Shown: positions 1 to 10,009, numbered from the stretch's first letter. The stretch: 64,000 nucleotides of DNA from Psychrobacter sp. APC 3281 (GCF_030407815.1 NZ_JASDCS010000001.1:372001-436000); one strand, 5' to 3'. The notes: generated by a model from the letters alone, not told the origin. A program made the numbers and translations.

Positions 1-566
1 TGGGACAGCTGGGTAGTAAACGAGCTACCGACCCAATAGCACAGCAGCAGCAGACCAACTTTGCTGTTGGAAACGAAGTTATGGCAGGCAGTGACTTTAA
101 TGCGCGACTAATGACGGAGGTAAGACAGAACCTTGGCTATACTTATGGTATCTCGGGGTCGATGAACCCAATGCTCTCTCGAGGTCCCTATCAGATTGGT
201 TTTTCGACACGTAATGACAAGGCGCGTGCGGCTATTGATGCAAGTTTAGCGGTTATCAACGAAACGCTTGACAAAGGTATCACTAATGAGGAGATGCGCT
301 TAACTACAGATAATTTGAAAAACAGCTTTCCGATGGGATTTGCAAGCAATGCAGGTATTAATGGCTTACTTGGAATGATGAATTTTTACCAATTGCCGAA
401 TAATTACTTAGCTGACTATACCAATCGCATTGATCAAGTCACACTTTCAGAGGTCAATCAAACCATGCGAGATACGCTAAAACCTGATAACTTTTTGATA
501 GTTACGGTTGGGCAAGAAGATCCGTGGAAAGAAAATAAAGCGGCAAAAAAAACCAGTAAGAAATAA
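1..566 (+). CDS. M16 family zinc peptidase-like protein, C-terminal part (5' truncated by window edge)
   Basis: The reading frame is open from the first bases of the window and ends at the TAA at 564-566, so only the last ~188 residues are visible. The segment GNEVMAGSDFNARLMTEVR followed by LGYTYGISGS is the hallmark of the second (usually inactive) half of M16/pitrilysin-type peptidases, where a conserved R and Y sit near the substrate. The HXXEH metal site would lie in the N-terminal half or in a partner subunit outside the window. The C-terminus is lysine-rich. In this family such proteins are periplasmic or membrane-associated peptidases, often encoded as tandem pairs. The ATG at 81 is internal, not the start, because homology continues upstream of it. 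Confidence 0.85.
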   Translation, partial: GQLGSKRATDPIAQQQQTNFAVGNEVMAGSDFNARLMTEVRQNLGYTYGISGSMNPMLSRGPYQIGFSTRNDKARAAIDASLAVINETLDKGITNEEMRLTTDNLKNSFPMGFASNAGINGLLGMMNFYQLPNNYLADYTNRIDQVTLSEVNQTMRDTLKPDNFLIVTVGQEDPWKENKAAKKTSKK

Positions 567-716
567 ATTGCTAGGAAGCGGTTTAAAGAAGATAAGGCCT
601 ATTAATTTTGTGAACGTATTATGAGTGGTAAAAAATACTTCTCATAATGCGTCTATTTAAGTATTTTAATTACTATGATTTCTAAATAAAAAGCAGAACA
701 TTCTTAATGCTTATTG

Positions 717-1292
717 TTAGGAATGCTTGGCATCAGAAATTTTTAGCGCAACATCATAGACAAAATGCTCAGGCTTATGGGTAGCCCCGTTATAGCTTAA
801 ACGGATAACATGCTTATCATAAGACGTTACTTTATAATTACCATTGGCAAAGTTATGTAGCGTTGGCACAATTAATAGCGCTTCTATCTGACGGTTATCT
901 ACTTTAACATTGAGGCGCTGACCCTCTCGCGGATATAAAAAATAATCACAGTAGTCATTTACCATGACCTCTGATATACGTTCGATAACCTGATTACCTG
1001 TTTCTTCTTGAATTAATTTTGGACAGACATCAGAGCGCTTAGAGGCTAAACGAGCGTAAGAATTCTTGATACTATCTTCTATCTCTTTAGAGCTTTGTAT
1101 ATGTCTATCAGCCTTATCCGTCACTATCATATTGTTTTCAGAGGACATCTCTGTACTACACGCATTAATCAATAATACCGACATAAGTACAGAAGTAAAC
1201 AAAGCGCCATACTTATAGTTCGAGTGCAAAAGACCTTGCTTCTCGTTATTTAATTTATGATAGCTTTTCATTGTCGAGCGCTGATTTTTCAT
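717..1292 (-). CDS. hypothetical lipoprotein
   Basis: A 191-residue protein of no family I recognise. A hydrophobic segment (about residues 29-44) ends in LLINAC, which fits a lipobox with Cys45 as the lipidated residue; the mature protein would then be a periplasm-facing lipoprotein. The N-terminal extension before the hydrophobic stretch is long for a signal peptide. No convincing Shine-Dalgarno sequence was seen at 1292 or at the alternative Met8, so the start is uncertain. The mature part has two further cysteines (PKLI region and DYCDY). It stands alone, convergent with the M16 gene and with 268 bp of A+T-rich sequence upstream. Confidence 0.6.
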   Translation of the reverse strand: MKNQRSTMKSYHKLNNEKQGLLHSNYKYGALFTSVLMSVLLINACSTEMSSENNMIVTDKADRHIQSSKEIEDSIKNSYARLASKRSDVCPKLIQEETGNQVIERISEVMVNDYCDYFLYPREGQRLNVKVDNRQIEALLIVPTLHNFANGNYKVTSYDKHVIRLSYNGATHKPEHFVYDVALKISDAKHS

Positions 1293-1560
1293 AGTTTTCG
1301 CTTAAAGTAAATTTGGTGGTTTTCTTTATAAGCCATGAAAATATAAAGGCGATTGATAACACATATTATTAAAGCATAGTTTTTAAATACCAAACAAATT
1401 TTTAATGGACTCATGCGTCTAACCTATAAATCCTACCAAATAATTACAAAATTATTATTTTTAGTAAACACTAGAATAGTATATATAAAAATGAATATAT
1501 ATCTAGCGTTATCTCGGCTAACTTTATATTCATTTGAATTCTCAATTCTTGATAAGTCAA

Positions 1561-2508
1561 TTAATAGCGGCAAGAAGAGGAACTACTAGCGTGATTGAAC
1601 CCCCACTTACGATAACCATCCGTATCTAAATGGATAGCCCCTGTCGCATATAATCCTAAGCCAAAGTTATAAGGCTGTCCTTGATACTGCCAAAACTGGC
1701 ATAAGCCATCATGCATGGTACTCAAGCGCCATAAATTGTCTTCGTACTCAGGTACCCAGATATCCATAGCACTTGCATTCATATGCTTACTACCGTCTGC
1801 CCCGCCTGCACAATCATTCAAACCTGGGTTACGATATACCGAACGTATCTCACTACTAAGTGGTAAAATACCTTGGTTTTTCAACTCACTATAAAGGCGT
1901 AATGTTGGTACAATGTTAGACCATAGTTCTTGAGGTGGCAGTTGATAAGGCTCATATCCGCATTTACTCCAACTACGGGCAGTCGTCAGCAGTTGCGACA
2001 GTGGCGGTACATTCTGCGACCCGACTCGTGCGCTGAGATAGCGTTCATACTCTGCTACTTGTCTGGCACGATAGCTATTGCTATTTAACCATGCGTTAAA
2101 GTCCATACTCATAGAATCGTTATAAGCACCATTATAGGTGTTGTTTGCTGTACTATAAGTAGTACCACGTCTCACTACATTCACACGTTTGTTTTCTTCA
2201 ATGGACAACCTAGCATCAATCTCGAAATCACGCTGCTTTTGCACAATCAAGTTTTGCATACTGTCGCCATTTGATGCACTCGCACCACTCAACATAGTGA
2301 CACCAGGACGCTGATTTGAACTGTTGGCAGATGGCGTTATATAAGCATTACTGTTATTGCTTGTACTGCTACTTTGACGTATTTGAATACGGCGTTCACT
2401 ATCGTCACTGATAATAACGGCATGAGCACTGATACTGCCAGCACACAGAATAAGAGTAATAATAGGTTGGCAAATTTGCCTATACGCATGGATTTTTGAT
2501 TTTATCAT
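1561..2508 (-). CDS. M15-type peptidase (D-Ala-D-Ala carboxypeptidase-like) with signal peptide
   Basis: A 315-residue exported protein. Residues 1-30 form a signal peptide ending in SAHA. A Ser/Asn-rich low-complexity stretch (about 45-80) precedes a C-terminal domain that carries the M15 metallopeptidase pattern: SVYRNPGLN, then SKHMNASAMDI with His242 and Asp249, and a last ligand His293 in AIHLD. Family members cleave D-Ala-D-Ala or D-Ala-D-Asp type bonds in peptidoglycan, in the periplasm. Cysteines at 183, 233, 270 and 313 could form disulfides. The gene is monocistronic and divergent from rodA, so a wall-related role fits the neighbourhood, but the substrate is an inference. Confidence 0.75.
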   Translation of the reverse strand: MIKSKIHAYRQICQPIITLILCAGSISAHAVIISDDSERRIQIRQSSSTSNNSNAYITPSANSSNQRPGVTMLSGASASNGDSMQNLIVQKQRDFEIDARLSIEENKRVNVVRRGTTYSTANNTYNGAYNDSMSMDFNAWLNSNSYRARQVAEYERYLSARVGSQNVPPLSQLLTTARSWSKCGYEPYQLPPQELWSNIVPTLRLYSELKNQGILPLSSEIRSVYRNPGLNDCAGGADGSKHMNASAMDIWVPEYEDNLWRLSTMHDGLCQFWQYQGQPYNFGLGLYATGAIHLDTDGYRKWGFNHASSSSSCRY

Positions 2509-2792
2509 TGCAAGAAACTACCGCTAAAAACGTTTTATCGATACTATCAAATTTTCAACAAGCAGGCTAAACTATCGCTTCTAATTTGAAGTCCAATATT
2601 GATAATTAACACTTATCCTTACAACTTTTATAATTGAGTGACTTTATTATTATTTGTGAATGATATAGCCATTGCTTGCTCGCATACTTTTATTAAAGTT
2701 AGTACTTTTTAGTACGATTCTCATTATTATTTATAATGAGTTAATTTAGTTAGTACTTCCCTCCTACACCAATTGTTAGCCAAATTCTGCCT

Positions 2793-3935
2793 ATGTCTTC
2801 TAACCCGCAATATCGTTTTTCACGTCAGAGCCATCATTTGGGTCAAGGTCATGCACCGACACTATGGCAACGTATTCATATCGACCCATGGTTAACTTTA
2901 CTGTTATTGACGGTTTGTTGTATTGGTCTGACGATTCTATACAGCGCCGCCAGCCAAGATATTGGTATGGTTATTCGCCAAATGGTCAGTTATGGAGTGG
3001 CATTCGCGGTAATGTTTACCATGGCGCAGATACCGCCCAGTCTCTATCGTACTTTTACGCCCATATTTTATGTCTTAGGACTTATATTATTGGTATTGGT
3101 AGATATTATCGGTGAAGTACGTATGGGTGCTCAGCGCTGGATCAATTTGCCTGGGTTCGGTAGTGTGCAGCCTTCAGAGTTTATGAAGCTTGGTATGCCA
3201 ATGATGTGTGCTTGGTTTTTGTCTAAGCGTGATTTGCCACCGTCAGCATCTAGCATTGCTATTACCTTGGCATTAATCATTGTACCGGTGCTATTAATTG
3301 CTAAAGAGCCTGATCTTGGTACGTCGTTACTGGTCGCTGCTAGCGGCATATTTGTGCTTTTCTTAGCAGGCCTCTCGTGGCGATTGATTTCTGCTGCTGT
3401 AATTTTAGCTGTGCCGTTTATTGCTTTTGCTTGGAACTTTTTACTTCATGACTATCAGCGTACGCGGGTATTGACACTCCTTAATCCTGAAGCAGATGTA
3501 CAAGGCGCTGGGTGGAACATCATTCAATCGAAGACAGCCATTGGTTCTGGTGGCCTCACTGGAAAAGGTTATCTAGAAGGCACGCAATCACACCTACATT
3601 TCCTACCAGAAGGCCATACTGACTTTATTATTGCCGCCTTCTCCGAGGAGTTTGGTTTACTCGGTGTGATGCTACTGATGTTCATTTATTTCTGCCTTTT
3701 ATCACGCGCCTTATATATCGCTTTCACTCATCCTGATGTTTATAGTAGATTGTTGGCGGGTGCTATCGCTATGTCTTTCTTTGTTTATATATTCGTCAAT
3801 GTCGGTATGGTTGGCGGCATTTTGCCTGTCGTAGGTGTTCCACTACCATTCATTAGTTATGGTGGTACGGCTATCGTGACTCTGATGGCAGGATTTGGCT
3901 TGCTCATGTCTATCCATACACATAAATCTGGCTAA
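2793..3935 (+). CDS. rodA: rod-shape SEDS peptidoglycan glycosyltransferase RodA
   Basis: A 380-residue polytopic inner-membrane protein of the SEDS family, which polymerises lipid II during lateral wall growth together with PBP2. After a ~30-residue cytoplasmic N-terminus about ten membrane spans are visible. Diagnostic segments are GAQRWINLPGFGSVQPSEFMK, then KEPDLGTSLL, then WNIIQSKTAIGSGGLTGKG, HFLPEGHTDFI (catalytic loop region of the family) and the C-terminal PLPFISYGG. The length is normal. No mrdA (PBP2) gene is adjacent in the window, so the gene is apparently a single unit. Its upstream region is shared with the divergent M15 peptidase gene. Confidence 0.95.
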   Translation: MSSNPQYRFSRQSHHLGQGHAPTLWQRIHIDPWLTLLLLTVCCIGLTILYSAASQDIGMVIRQMVSYGVAFAVMFTMAQIPPSLYRTFTPIFYVLGLILLVLVDIIGEVRMGAQRWINLPGFGSVQPSEFMKLGMPMMCAWFLSKRDLPPSASSIAITLALIIVPVLLIAKEPDLGTSLLVAASGIFVLFLAGLSWRLISAAVILAVPFIAFAWNFLLHDYQRTRVLTLLNPEADVQGAGWNIIQSKTAIGSGGLTGKGYLEGTQSHLHFLPEGHTDFIIAAFSEEFGLLGVMLLMFIYFCLLSRALYIAFTHPDVYSRLLAGAIAMSFFVYIFVNVGMVGGILPVVGVPLPFISYGGTAIVTLMAGFGLLMSIHTHKSG

Positions 3936-4769
3936 CTGGAATAAGGTACTTTCTGTATAATTCGTCTTTCGAGTAAGTCGTTGTAATAATTATGGTATTA
4001 CCATTAAAATAAATTATTTTGTACTACAAATGATTTGATAAAAGACAATGAGCCATAGCGCGAAGAAGAGTTTTATTCTTAGCGCTATGGCTTTTTTATT
4101 TTGATGGTCTTCATATAATTTATGTTCGTATCAATCACTATAATAGTTACAAATCCGAAATAATCATTCGTTTTAGCGCCTCTTATTTTTAGTAGTAAAT
4201 AGACACAATTTCCGATATCAGTTAATTGCCTATGAGTCTAGAAAGATTTTATTCCTTGTTTTTTACAAAAAATTGCGTTAACCTCGTTTTACTGTACTCT
4301 GATACATAACCCGTACATAGCTACTAATAAACTTTGCATTTAAATATATTTAGGTTGTAGCGTAGCCGTATAGTTAGCATCTTGTAGATTCCAGACTTTC
4401 AAATACACTACTTAATTAACGGTTTGATAACAAAGCGATACGCGATGTCCTCTGAACCTTTTATTAACGTAGCATTCTATAGAAGTTTGTATATCGCACA
4501 TCATGTAAATACGACATATAGTGACATTGTCACTTAGTCCTGATTTTGGACTTTGTATTCAATGCTTATCGCTAACTATCATTTGAGCGTATCATCAGTC
4601 ACTCTATCTATTAGATGTACTGAATACTGATGATAATGAAATGAAAAATTACCATATATTAATATCTATAAGAGCCGCTCATTAATCAATATGAAAATAA
4701 TAGATTAATACCATGCTCAATCTAAAATATTTAGAGTTAGGTTTTGATGTATAAGTTATAGAGGTATTT
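3936..4769. other. long intergenic region between rodA and rlpA
   Basis: 834 bp without a credible gene. It holds a strong hairpin terminator (listed separately) about 115 bp after rodA. Downstream there is A+T-rich sequence with a short 15-bp palindrome at 4520-4534 (arms agtgac/gtcact), which could be an operator for the rlpA-like gene. A 73-codon minus-strand frame at 4682-4903 overlaps the rlpA-like signal peptide and is rejected. The rlpA-like promoter must lie here, but no box could be assigned with confidence. Confidence 0.5.
4051..4100 (+). terminator. intrinsic terminator downstream of rodA
   Basis: An 11-bp perfect stem (arms agccatagcgc at 4051-4061 and gcgctatggct at 4082-4092) with a 20-nt loop runs into a T-rich tract at 4092-4100. 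Confidence 0.8.
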
Positions 4770-5384
4770 ATGAACAAGCGTTTATCTGGTTTACTTACAA
4801 TGTCAGCAATGCTATTTGCTGGCTCTGCAGTCGCTACCAATGCAAATGCTGTAGAAGCAAAGACCACACTTGCTATGATTTCGCAAGATAACGCCTCCCA
4901 CATCGACCGTGTACTTGGTGAACTAAGCCGTCAACATGATGGTGCATCAAGTTTGGTAAAGTCAGCCCGTCAACCGACCTCATTGGCACTTAGCAGCTCA
5001 TTGTTAGCCAATGATACGACACAAGTTACCAATGATGAAGACGTACTAGAGCGCCTAACAGCTGTTGCCTCTAACTCTGTCAGTAAGTTCAAGCAGACTG
5101 GTCTTGCGTCTTGGTATGGTCGTAAGTTTCATGGTCGCAAGACTGCCAGTGGCGAAACTTTTGACATGAACGGTTTAACTGCAGCGCATCGCTCATTACC
5201 ATTGAACTGCTATGTCAAAGTCACTAACAAGACCAATGGCAAAAGTGTCGTGGTAAAAGTGAACGATCGTGGCCCATTCCATGGTAATCGTGTGTTAGAT
5301 TTATCTTATGGTGCTGCCAAAAAACTCGGTATTACGAGCAAAGGCGTGGGTAACGTTGCTATCGAGCGCGTTGCAGGACCTTAA
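4770..5384 (+). CDS. rlpA: RlpA-like septal-ring/DPBB lytic transglycosylase-type protein
   Basis: A 204-residue protein with a signal peptide (about residues 1-27) and a C-terminal double-psi beta-barrel domain. The pattern GLASWYGRKFHGRKTASGE, then MNGLTAAHRSLP, then VKVNDRGPFHGNRVLDLS and AAKKLGI is that of RlpA; the Asp in NDRGPF and the His in KFHG correspond to the family's catalytic-region residues. RlpA proteins cleave denuded glycan strands at division sites. Unlike E. coli RlpA there is no lipobox and no C-terminal SPOR domain, so this is the short soluble form and septal targeting cannot be inferred. The segment 28-110 is low in predicted structure. A ribosome-binding site (tagaggt) precedes the ATG. 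Confidence 0.85.
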   Translation: MNKRLSGLLTMSAMLFAGSAVATNANAVEAKTTLAMISQDNASHIDRVLGELSRQHDGASSLVKSARQPTSLALSSSLLANDTTQVTNDEDVLERLTAVASNSVSKFKQTGLASWYGRKFHGRKTASGETFDMNGLTAAHRSLPLNCYVKVTNKTNGKSVVVKVNDRGPFHGNRVLDLSYGAAKKLGITSKGVGNVAIERVAGP

Positions 5385-5433
5385 TTTCAGGTATCGGTTT
5401 TAGAGACCAATAATATTGCTAGCCTATATAGCA

Positions 5434-5470
5434 AAAAAAGCCTAACTAATGATTAGTTAGGCTTTTTTTA
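5434..5470. terminator. bidirectional terminator between rlpA and radA
   Basis: Stem gcctaacta (5440-5448) / tagttaggc (5454-5462), flanked by A-run on the left and T-run on the right. It can serve the rlpA-like gene on the plus strand and radA on the minus strand. Confidence 0.85.
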
Positions 5471-5546
5471 TGGTCTATATTTATCGCTCTAGGCTAATAG
5501 TAGCGACTGAACTACTCAAAATAAAGTACTATTAATTCTATATACC

Positions 5547-6983
5547 TTATAACTCAAATGCGCTTTCGATAGCATCGTCAAGACGTTCAACAGCAATCAC
5601 ATTGATACCTTTGAACTGAGGCGCATCCTTAGCAGGTGCATTGGCCTTTGGAATGATGGCATGCTTAAACCCATGTTTCATCGCTTCCTTCAGGCGCTCT
5701 TGTCCGTTGGGTACTGGGCGTATCTCGCCCGATAGACCAACTTCGCCGAATACTGCTAATGAAGATGGTAACGCTCTCTCTTTAATACTTGAAGCACAGG
5801 CCAACAGTACGGCCAAATCAGATCCTGTCTCTATGACTTTGACGCCACCAACGACGTTGACGTAGACATCTTGTCCACTGGTATGTATCCCGCCGTGGCG
5901 ATGCATCACTGCTAGTAGCATGGATAAACGCTGGAAGTCTAAACCTAGCGCCATTCTTCTAGGTGAGCCTTGTGAATCGTCTACCAAGGCTTGCACTTCT
6001 ACTAACAATGGTCTTGTTCCTTCACGACTGACCATCACCACAGAACCTGCAACAGGTTTGTCATAACGACTTAAAAATATCGCTGATGGATTGGCGACTT
6101 CTTTGAGCCCCATATCGGTCATACCAAAGATGCCCAGTTCATTAACCGCACCAAAGCGATTTTTGACCGCACGAATCATACGAAAACGCGAGTCAGACTG
6201 GCCTTCAAAATAAAGGACGGTATCAACCATATGCTCTAATACTCGCGGACCTGCTAACGTACCTTCTTTAGTTACATGTCCTACTAAAAATAGTGCCGTT
6301 CCCGTTTGTTTAGCATAGCGCGTCAAAATTGCAGCAGACTCTCTAATCTGACTGACACCACCTGGTGCAGAGTTGATAGCGTCCGTATAAATCGTCTGAA
6401 TAGAATCAATAATCGCGATGGCTGGCTGCTCTTGCGTTAATGCAGCACAGATAGTTTCTACGTTAGTTTCGGCCAGTACACGCAGTCTATCAGCAGGTAA
6501 GTCTAAACGTTTGGCTCGCATAGCCACCTGTGCAAGTGACTCTTCACCCGTCACATATAGTGCACTACCTGCTAGTGAATCCGCCCGTGCCATATTGGTC
6601 GCCGTTTGCAGCAAGATCGTTGATTTACCAATACCTGGATCACCGCCGATTAACACTACGGAACCCGCCACTAACCCACCACCCAGTACGCGATCGAACT
6701 CACTGATACCAGTTGGTAGGCGTGTGTCGAGCGTCACACTTACTGCATTAAGCGGCATGACAGCACTGTGAGTACCAGAGTAGTTACCAGCTGGCGCACT
6801 GGTACCACGAGTAGCAGCTCGTGCGTTATTAGGCTTCGCGGTGCTCTTATTGTGATGAGGCATGCTGACATTTGGGGCTTCGACCAAGCTATTCCATTCC
6901 CCGCAATCCGTACACTGCCCGGCCCATTTACCAAAATGCGCACCGCAATGCTGACAGACATAGCTGCTTTTATTTTTTGCCAT
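5547..6983 (-). CDS. radA: DNA repair protein RadA (Sms)
   Basis: A 478-residue RecA-like branch-migration ATPase used in recombinational repair. An N-terminal C4 zinc finger uses Cys10, Cys13, Cys24 and Cys27. A linker of about 40 low-complexity residues is followed by a RecA core with Walker A GGDPGIGKST (113-122) and Walker B IAIIDSIQT. The RadA-specific KNRFG motif (VKNRFGAVNELGIF) is present. The C-terminal third is the Lon-like domain (ALPSSLAVFGEVGLSGEIRPV). Length and motifs are complete. It is convergent with the rlpA-like gene and followed by a shared terminator; no operon partner is evident. Confidence 0.97.
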   Translation of the reverse strand: MAKNKSSYVCQHCGAHFGKWAGQCTDCGEWNSLVEAPNVSMPHHNKSTAKPNNARAATRGTSAPAGNYSGTHSAVMPLNAVSVTLDTRLPTGISEFDRVLGGGLVAGSVVLIGGDPGIGKSTILLQTATNMARADSLAGSALYVTGEESLAQVAMRAKRLDLPADRLRVLAETNVETICAALTQEQPAIAIIDSIQTIYTDAINSAPGGVSQIRESAAILTRYAKQTGTALFLVGHVTKEGTLAGPRVLEHMVDTVLYFEGQSDSRFRMIRAVKNRFGAVNELGIFGMTDMGLKEVANPSAIFLSRYDKPVAGSVVMVSREGTRPLLVEVQALVDDSQGSPRRMALGLDFQRLSMLLAVMHRHGGIHTSGQDVYVNVVGGVKVIETGSDLAVLLACASSIKERALPSSLAVFGEVGLSGEIRPVPNGQERLKEAMKHGFKHAIIPKANAPAKDAPQFKGINVIAVERLDDAIESAFEL

Positions 6984-7361
6984 AGCTTATAAGCCTTATT
7001 CAGAGGGTCAATCGAGAATAATGAAGAAAGTATTGTCACGCTTTATAAGCGCTGATTCAAAAATATTTGTTATGATAAGTCAGCTATTGGTTTTGGAAGC
7101 TGTACTTGAAAGAGAATGGTGTTAATTGTAGATATAAGTAGTAACTGGCTTATAAGCTCTATATAAAATAGTTTTAGCCAGCTCTTATTAGTTAATCAGG
7201 AAAAACAAAGTTATTGGTGTAGTTTTACGCAGCGTTTGTAAAGCAAAATGCATAGGAAGTAAGGAAAATCTATAACAGCATAACTCTACTTTAACGGCAC
7301 CTTTTTGTTTTGAGCGCACTATATAAAATAGAGTATGAGATAAGGGATTTAACGCTCTCAC
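6984..7361. other. intergenic region upstream of radA / downstream of lptB
   Basis: 378 bp of A+T-rich sequence between two minus-strand genes. No gene, tRNA or repeat was recognised. The radA promoter should be in the part near 7000-7150. In many gammaproteobacteria rpoN follows lptB; it is not present here. Confidence 0.5.
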
Positions 7362-8141
7362 TTATACTTGAAAGTCTTTACCTAGATAAACAGATTTTAC
7401 TAAATCATTTTCTAACACTTCAGCCGAAGTACCTTCTGCAATGATAGCGCCTTCTGATACAATATAAGCCTTTTCACAAATAGCCAGTGTATCTCGAACA
7501 TTATGATCGGTGATTAAAACGCCAATGCCACGATTTTTTAACGTCAAAATAACGTCTTTAATATCACCGACAGAGATAGGATCTACCCCTGCAAAAGGTT
7601 CATCCAATAAGATAAACTTAGGATCAGCGGCCAATGCTCGCGCAATCTCACAGCGTCGACGCTCACCGCCTGATACGCTCATACCCTGAGACTTGCGCAC
7701 ATGTTCTAAATGGAACTCGCCAATCAACTTTTCAAGTTCTTGCTGTTGTTCAGCTTTACTTAGTTCTGTGCGAGTCTGTAGGATAGCTAAGATATTGTCT
7801 TCAATAGACAATTTACGAAAGATTGATGCCTCTTGTGGTAAATAACCAATACCTGCACGCGCTCTCTCGTGCATTGCATATTTAGATAAATCCATTTTAC
7901 CTAGCGTAACGCGGCCCTTATCCATATTGACCAGTCCCACCACCATATAGAAGCTAGTCGTTTTACCAGCACCATTAGGCCCCAACAGTCCGACAACTTG
8001 TCCTTGCTCGACAGAAAATGAAACGTCTTTGACCACCCAACGCTTTCCGTAGCGCTTGCCTAGATTTTGCATAGTCAATCGAGCGACAGGCGCCGTATTG
8101 GTGTTTGATGCCGATAGGTCTAGATTTTTATCATCGCTCAT
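7362..8141 (-). CDS. lptB: LPS export ABC transporter ATP-binding protein LptB
   Basis: A 259-residue ABC ATPase that powers extraction of LPS from the inner membrane with LptF/LptG. Walker [10 protein letters not shown] (54-62), signature [14 protein letters not shown] (from 157), Walker B FILLDEP with Asp180 and Glu181, and the H-loop LITDHNV are all present. The first ~18 residues are a Ser/Asn-rich extension compared with the E. coli protein. It is the last gene of the minus-strand block kdsD-kdsC-lptC-lptA-lptB and follows lptA by 74 bp. Confidence 0.96.
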   Translation of the reverse strand: MSDDKNLDLSASNTNTAPVARLTMQNLGKRYGKRWVVKDVSFSVEQGQVVGLLGPNGAGKTTSFYMVVGLVNMDKGRVTLGKMDLSKYAMHERARAGIGYLPQEASIFRKLSIEDNILAILQTRTELSKAEQQQELEKLIGEFHLEHVRKSQGMSVSGGERRRCEIARALAADPKFILLDEPFAGVDPISVGDIKDVILTLKNRGIGVLITDHNVRDTLAICEKAYIVSEGAIIAEGTSAEVLENDLVKSVYLGKDFQV

Positions 8142-8215
8142 AACTTACTCTTACTTTCACAAAATTTAAGCATTGCTAAAGGCAGACTTATTTACTCATA
8201 GCCTGTTTATTTGGA

Positions 8216-8773
8216 TTAACGTACGCCACTTTGGTTTGTACCATTGTTAGGTGGGAATACCAGTTCAACGCGCTGATTGCCGCCAGCAGTCGCTTCAACA
8301 TCACCTGCTTTTAGGCTATAACGGATAACATTACCAGCGAAGCTTGCACCATTCTGAACCAGTTTTGCATTGCCAGTTAGCGTAATAATCCCAGACACTG
8401 CGTTGTAGTCAATCTTGTTAGCCTGCCCTTTTGCCAAGCCTTTTTCTTGTGTGACTACTTGCTGCATAGTCGCTGGACGGCCAGTTGCTACCGCTGAGTT
8501 AATGCTACGCTGCTGAGATAGATTGACCGTGATATTGTCGGCCGTCATCTTAAACGTACCTTGAGTAATAATGACATTACCTGCATAACTGGTCACGCCG
8601 GTACGCTCACTATAAGTGGCTTTATCCGCTAGCAATTTGATCTGCTGATTAGAATCTGATGGCAATGCATGACTATATAGCGGTAGCGCCAATAACATCA
8701 CCATTGGCAGTGCGCGCAATTTGTGCAAGCAGAGTGATGATGCGCGTAAAGTAGGCAAAAATTTAAGTTTCAT
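8216..8773 (-). CDS. lptA: LPS transport periplasmic protein LptA
   Basis: A 185-residue OstA-family protein. A signal peptide is visible (hydrophobic run LPMVMLLALPLYSHA). The mature part starts DSNQQIKLLADKATYSERTGVTSYAGNVIITQG, the typical opening beta-jellyroll strands of LptA. Oligomers of LptA form the periplasmic bridge that carries LPS to LptDE. It lies between lptC and lptB in the usual order. The first ~20 residues before the hydrophobic core are unusually long and charged; internal Met23 or Met25 are alternative starts. Confidence 0.93.
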   Translation of the reverse strand: MKLKFLPTLRASSLCLHKLRALPMVMLLALPLYSHALPSDSNQQIKLLADKATYSERTGVTSYAGNVIITQGTFKMTADNITVNLSQQRSINSAVATGRPATMQQVVTQEKGLAKGQANKIDYNAVSGIITLTGNAKLVQNGASFAGNVIRYSLKAGDVEATAGGNQRVELVFPPNNGTNQSGVR

Positions 8774-8861
8774 ATAAATAACTCATTTCATAATAGGTGG
8801 TAGGATTTGCAAACTTTATGCTAGCTGCTATTTTTTGATACGGTAAATAGAAAGACTTTGA

Positions 8862-9446
8862 CTAAAATAATGCTTTATCTTGGCGTTCAGATGGAGAAAA
8901 GGCAACAGCCACTTGGCCAAATTCATACTCACCCGTCTCAAGATTGGCAGTCATACTAGAGGCTTCAAATCGATTCATGCCTTGTTCGATTTTCACAGGC
9001 GCGTCACTGTATACTTTGCCTGATTTCGTATTACCTTTTAGCGTACTACCAGTTACTTTTATTGGTTCGATATCAGGAGTACTCTTATTGCCTTCGCTCA
9101 CCAGTGTAAATCCACCTGATAAACTAAGCTCCCCTGTCTGTTGACTAATAGCTGCACTGCCCGCTTGAATACGATAGCGTTGCTCTGCAGATGGTTCCCA
9201 ATTCATGGTAATACCTGACATTTCATCCTGATTGGTCTCAGGATTATGCGTCAAAGACTCAGCGGTAAGCTCGTATTCGGTTTCACCTTGTTCATTGGTC
9301 TGCACGGCTTTGATATCAGTGGCTTCATAATCGACATCTGTTGTTTCAATATTGACTGGCGGCGTTACGTTGCCTTGCTGCTGAAAAAACCAACCTGCGA
9401 TACCAGCAATAATTAAGGCTAATACAATTAAGACACGTGTATTCAC
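8862..9446 (-). CDS. lptC: LPS export protein LptC
   Basis: A 194-residue bitopic inner-membrane protein. One N-terminal membrane anchor (about residues 4-20) is followed by a periplasmic LptC/YrbK domain with the characteristic TDVDYEATDIKAVQTNEQGETEYELTAESL start. It docks LPS from the LptBFG complex onto LptA. Its start overlaps the kdsC stop by 4 bp, which supports translational coupling and the chosen start. Confidence 0.93.
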   Translation of the reverse strand: MNTRVLIVLALIIAGIAGWFFQQQGNVTPPVNIETTDVDYEATDIKAVQTNEQGETEYELTAESLTHNPETNQDEMSGITMNWEPSAEQRYRIQAGSAAISQQTGELSLSGGFTLVSEGNKSTPDIEPIKVTGSTLKGNTKSGKVYSDAPVKIEQGMNRFEASSMTANLETGEYEFGQVAVAFSPSERQDKALF

Positions 9447-10009
9447 GACTGGTTATCCTGAGTTTGCGCCTCATCAAGCGTGTAATGCGCGATAAAGTCT
9501 TGATAATGTCCATGACCTTTTAAAATAAGGTCACATATCTCGCGCACTGCACCAGTACCGCCAGCATGAGTCGTTACCATGTCACTGCGCTTGATAACTT
9601 CAGCATGCGCGTTAGGTACGGTTGCCGCGAATCCTACTGTTTGCATTGCTTTGATATCCGGTAAATCATCGCCCATATAGGCACAGTCGGCAGCAGTGAT
9701 ATTCAGGGCAGGATCTAAAGACGATAGCAGCTCGTTTAATGCGATTAATTTATCATCACGGCCTTGAACCACATGGTTGACGCCCATTTCTGCTGCGCGC
9801 TTATTCACCATTGCACTACTACGACCGGTAATAATGGCTGTCAAAATACCGTAACGCGCTAACGACTTAACACCCACACCATCCTGTACGGAGAATGCTT
9901 TGGTCTCAACACCATTGGCATCATAGATAATTTGACCATTGGATAAAATTCCATCGACATCCATGACCAATAGTTTTACTTGTCCGGCTTTCTGTATCAA
10001 GTCCTGCAT
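9443..10009 (-). CDS. kdsC: 3-deoxy-manno-octulosonate-8-phosphatase KdsC
   Basis: A 188-residue HAD-superfamily phosphatase that hydrolyses KDO-8-phosphate to KDO in the cytoplasm. The catalytic DVDG motif supplies Asp17 (nucleophile) and Asp19. IITGRSS is motif II, and YMGDDLPD is motif IV. It has no cap domain, as usual for C0 KdsC enzymes, so length is normal. It lies between kdsD and lptC, overlapping the latter by 4 bp. Confidence 0.95.
   Translation of the reverse strand: MQDLIQKAGQVKLLVMDVDGILSNGQIIYDANGVETKAFSVQDGVGVKSLARYGILTAIITGRSSAMVNKRAAEMGVNHVVQGRDDKLIALNELLSSLDPALNITAADCAYMGDDLPDIKAMQTVGFAATVPNAHAEVIKRSDMVTTHAGGTGAVREICDLILKGHGHYQDFIAHYTLDEAQTQDNQS

Noticed and set aside
617-650. 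Hairpin gtattatgag / ctcataatgc after the M16 gene
   Set aside because: The stem is 10 bp but it is not followed by a T-run, so I did not list it as a terminator.
2716-2740. Fur-box-like sequence upstream of rodA (gattctcattattattt) with an inverted repeat
   Set aside because: Too few consensus positions match (about 11 of 19) and rodA is not an iron gene; probably A+T-rich chance.
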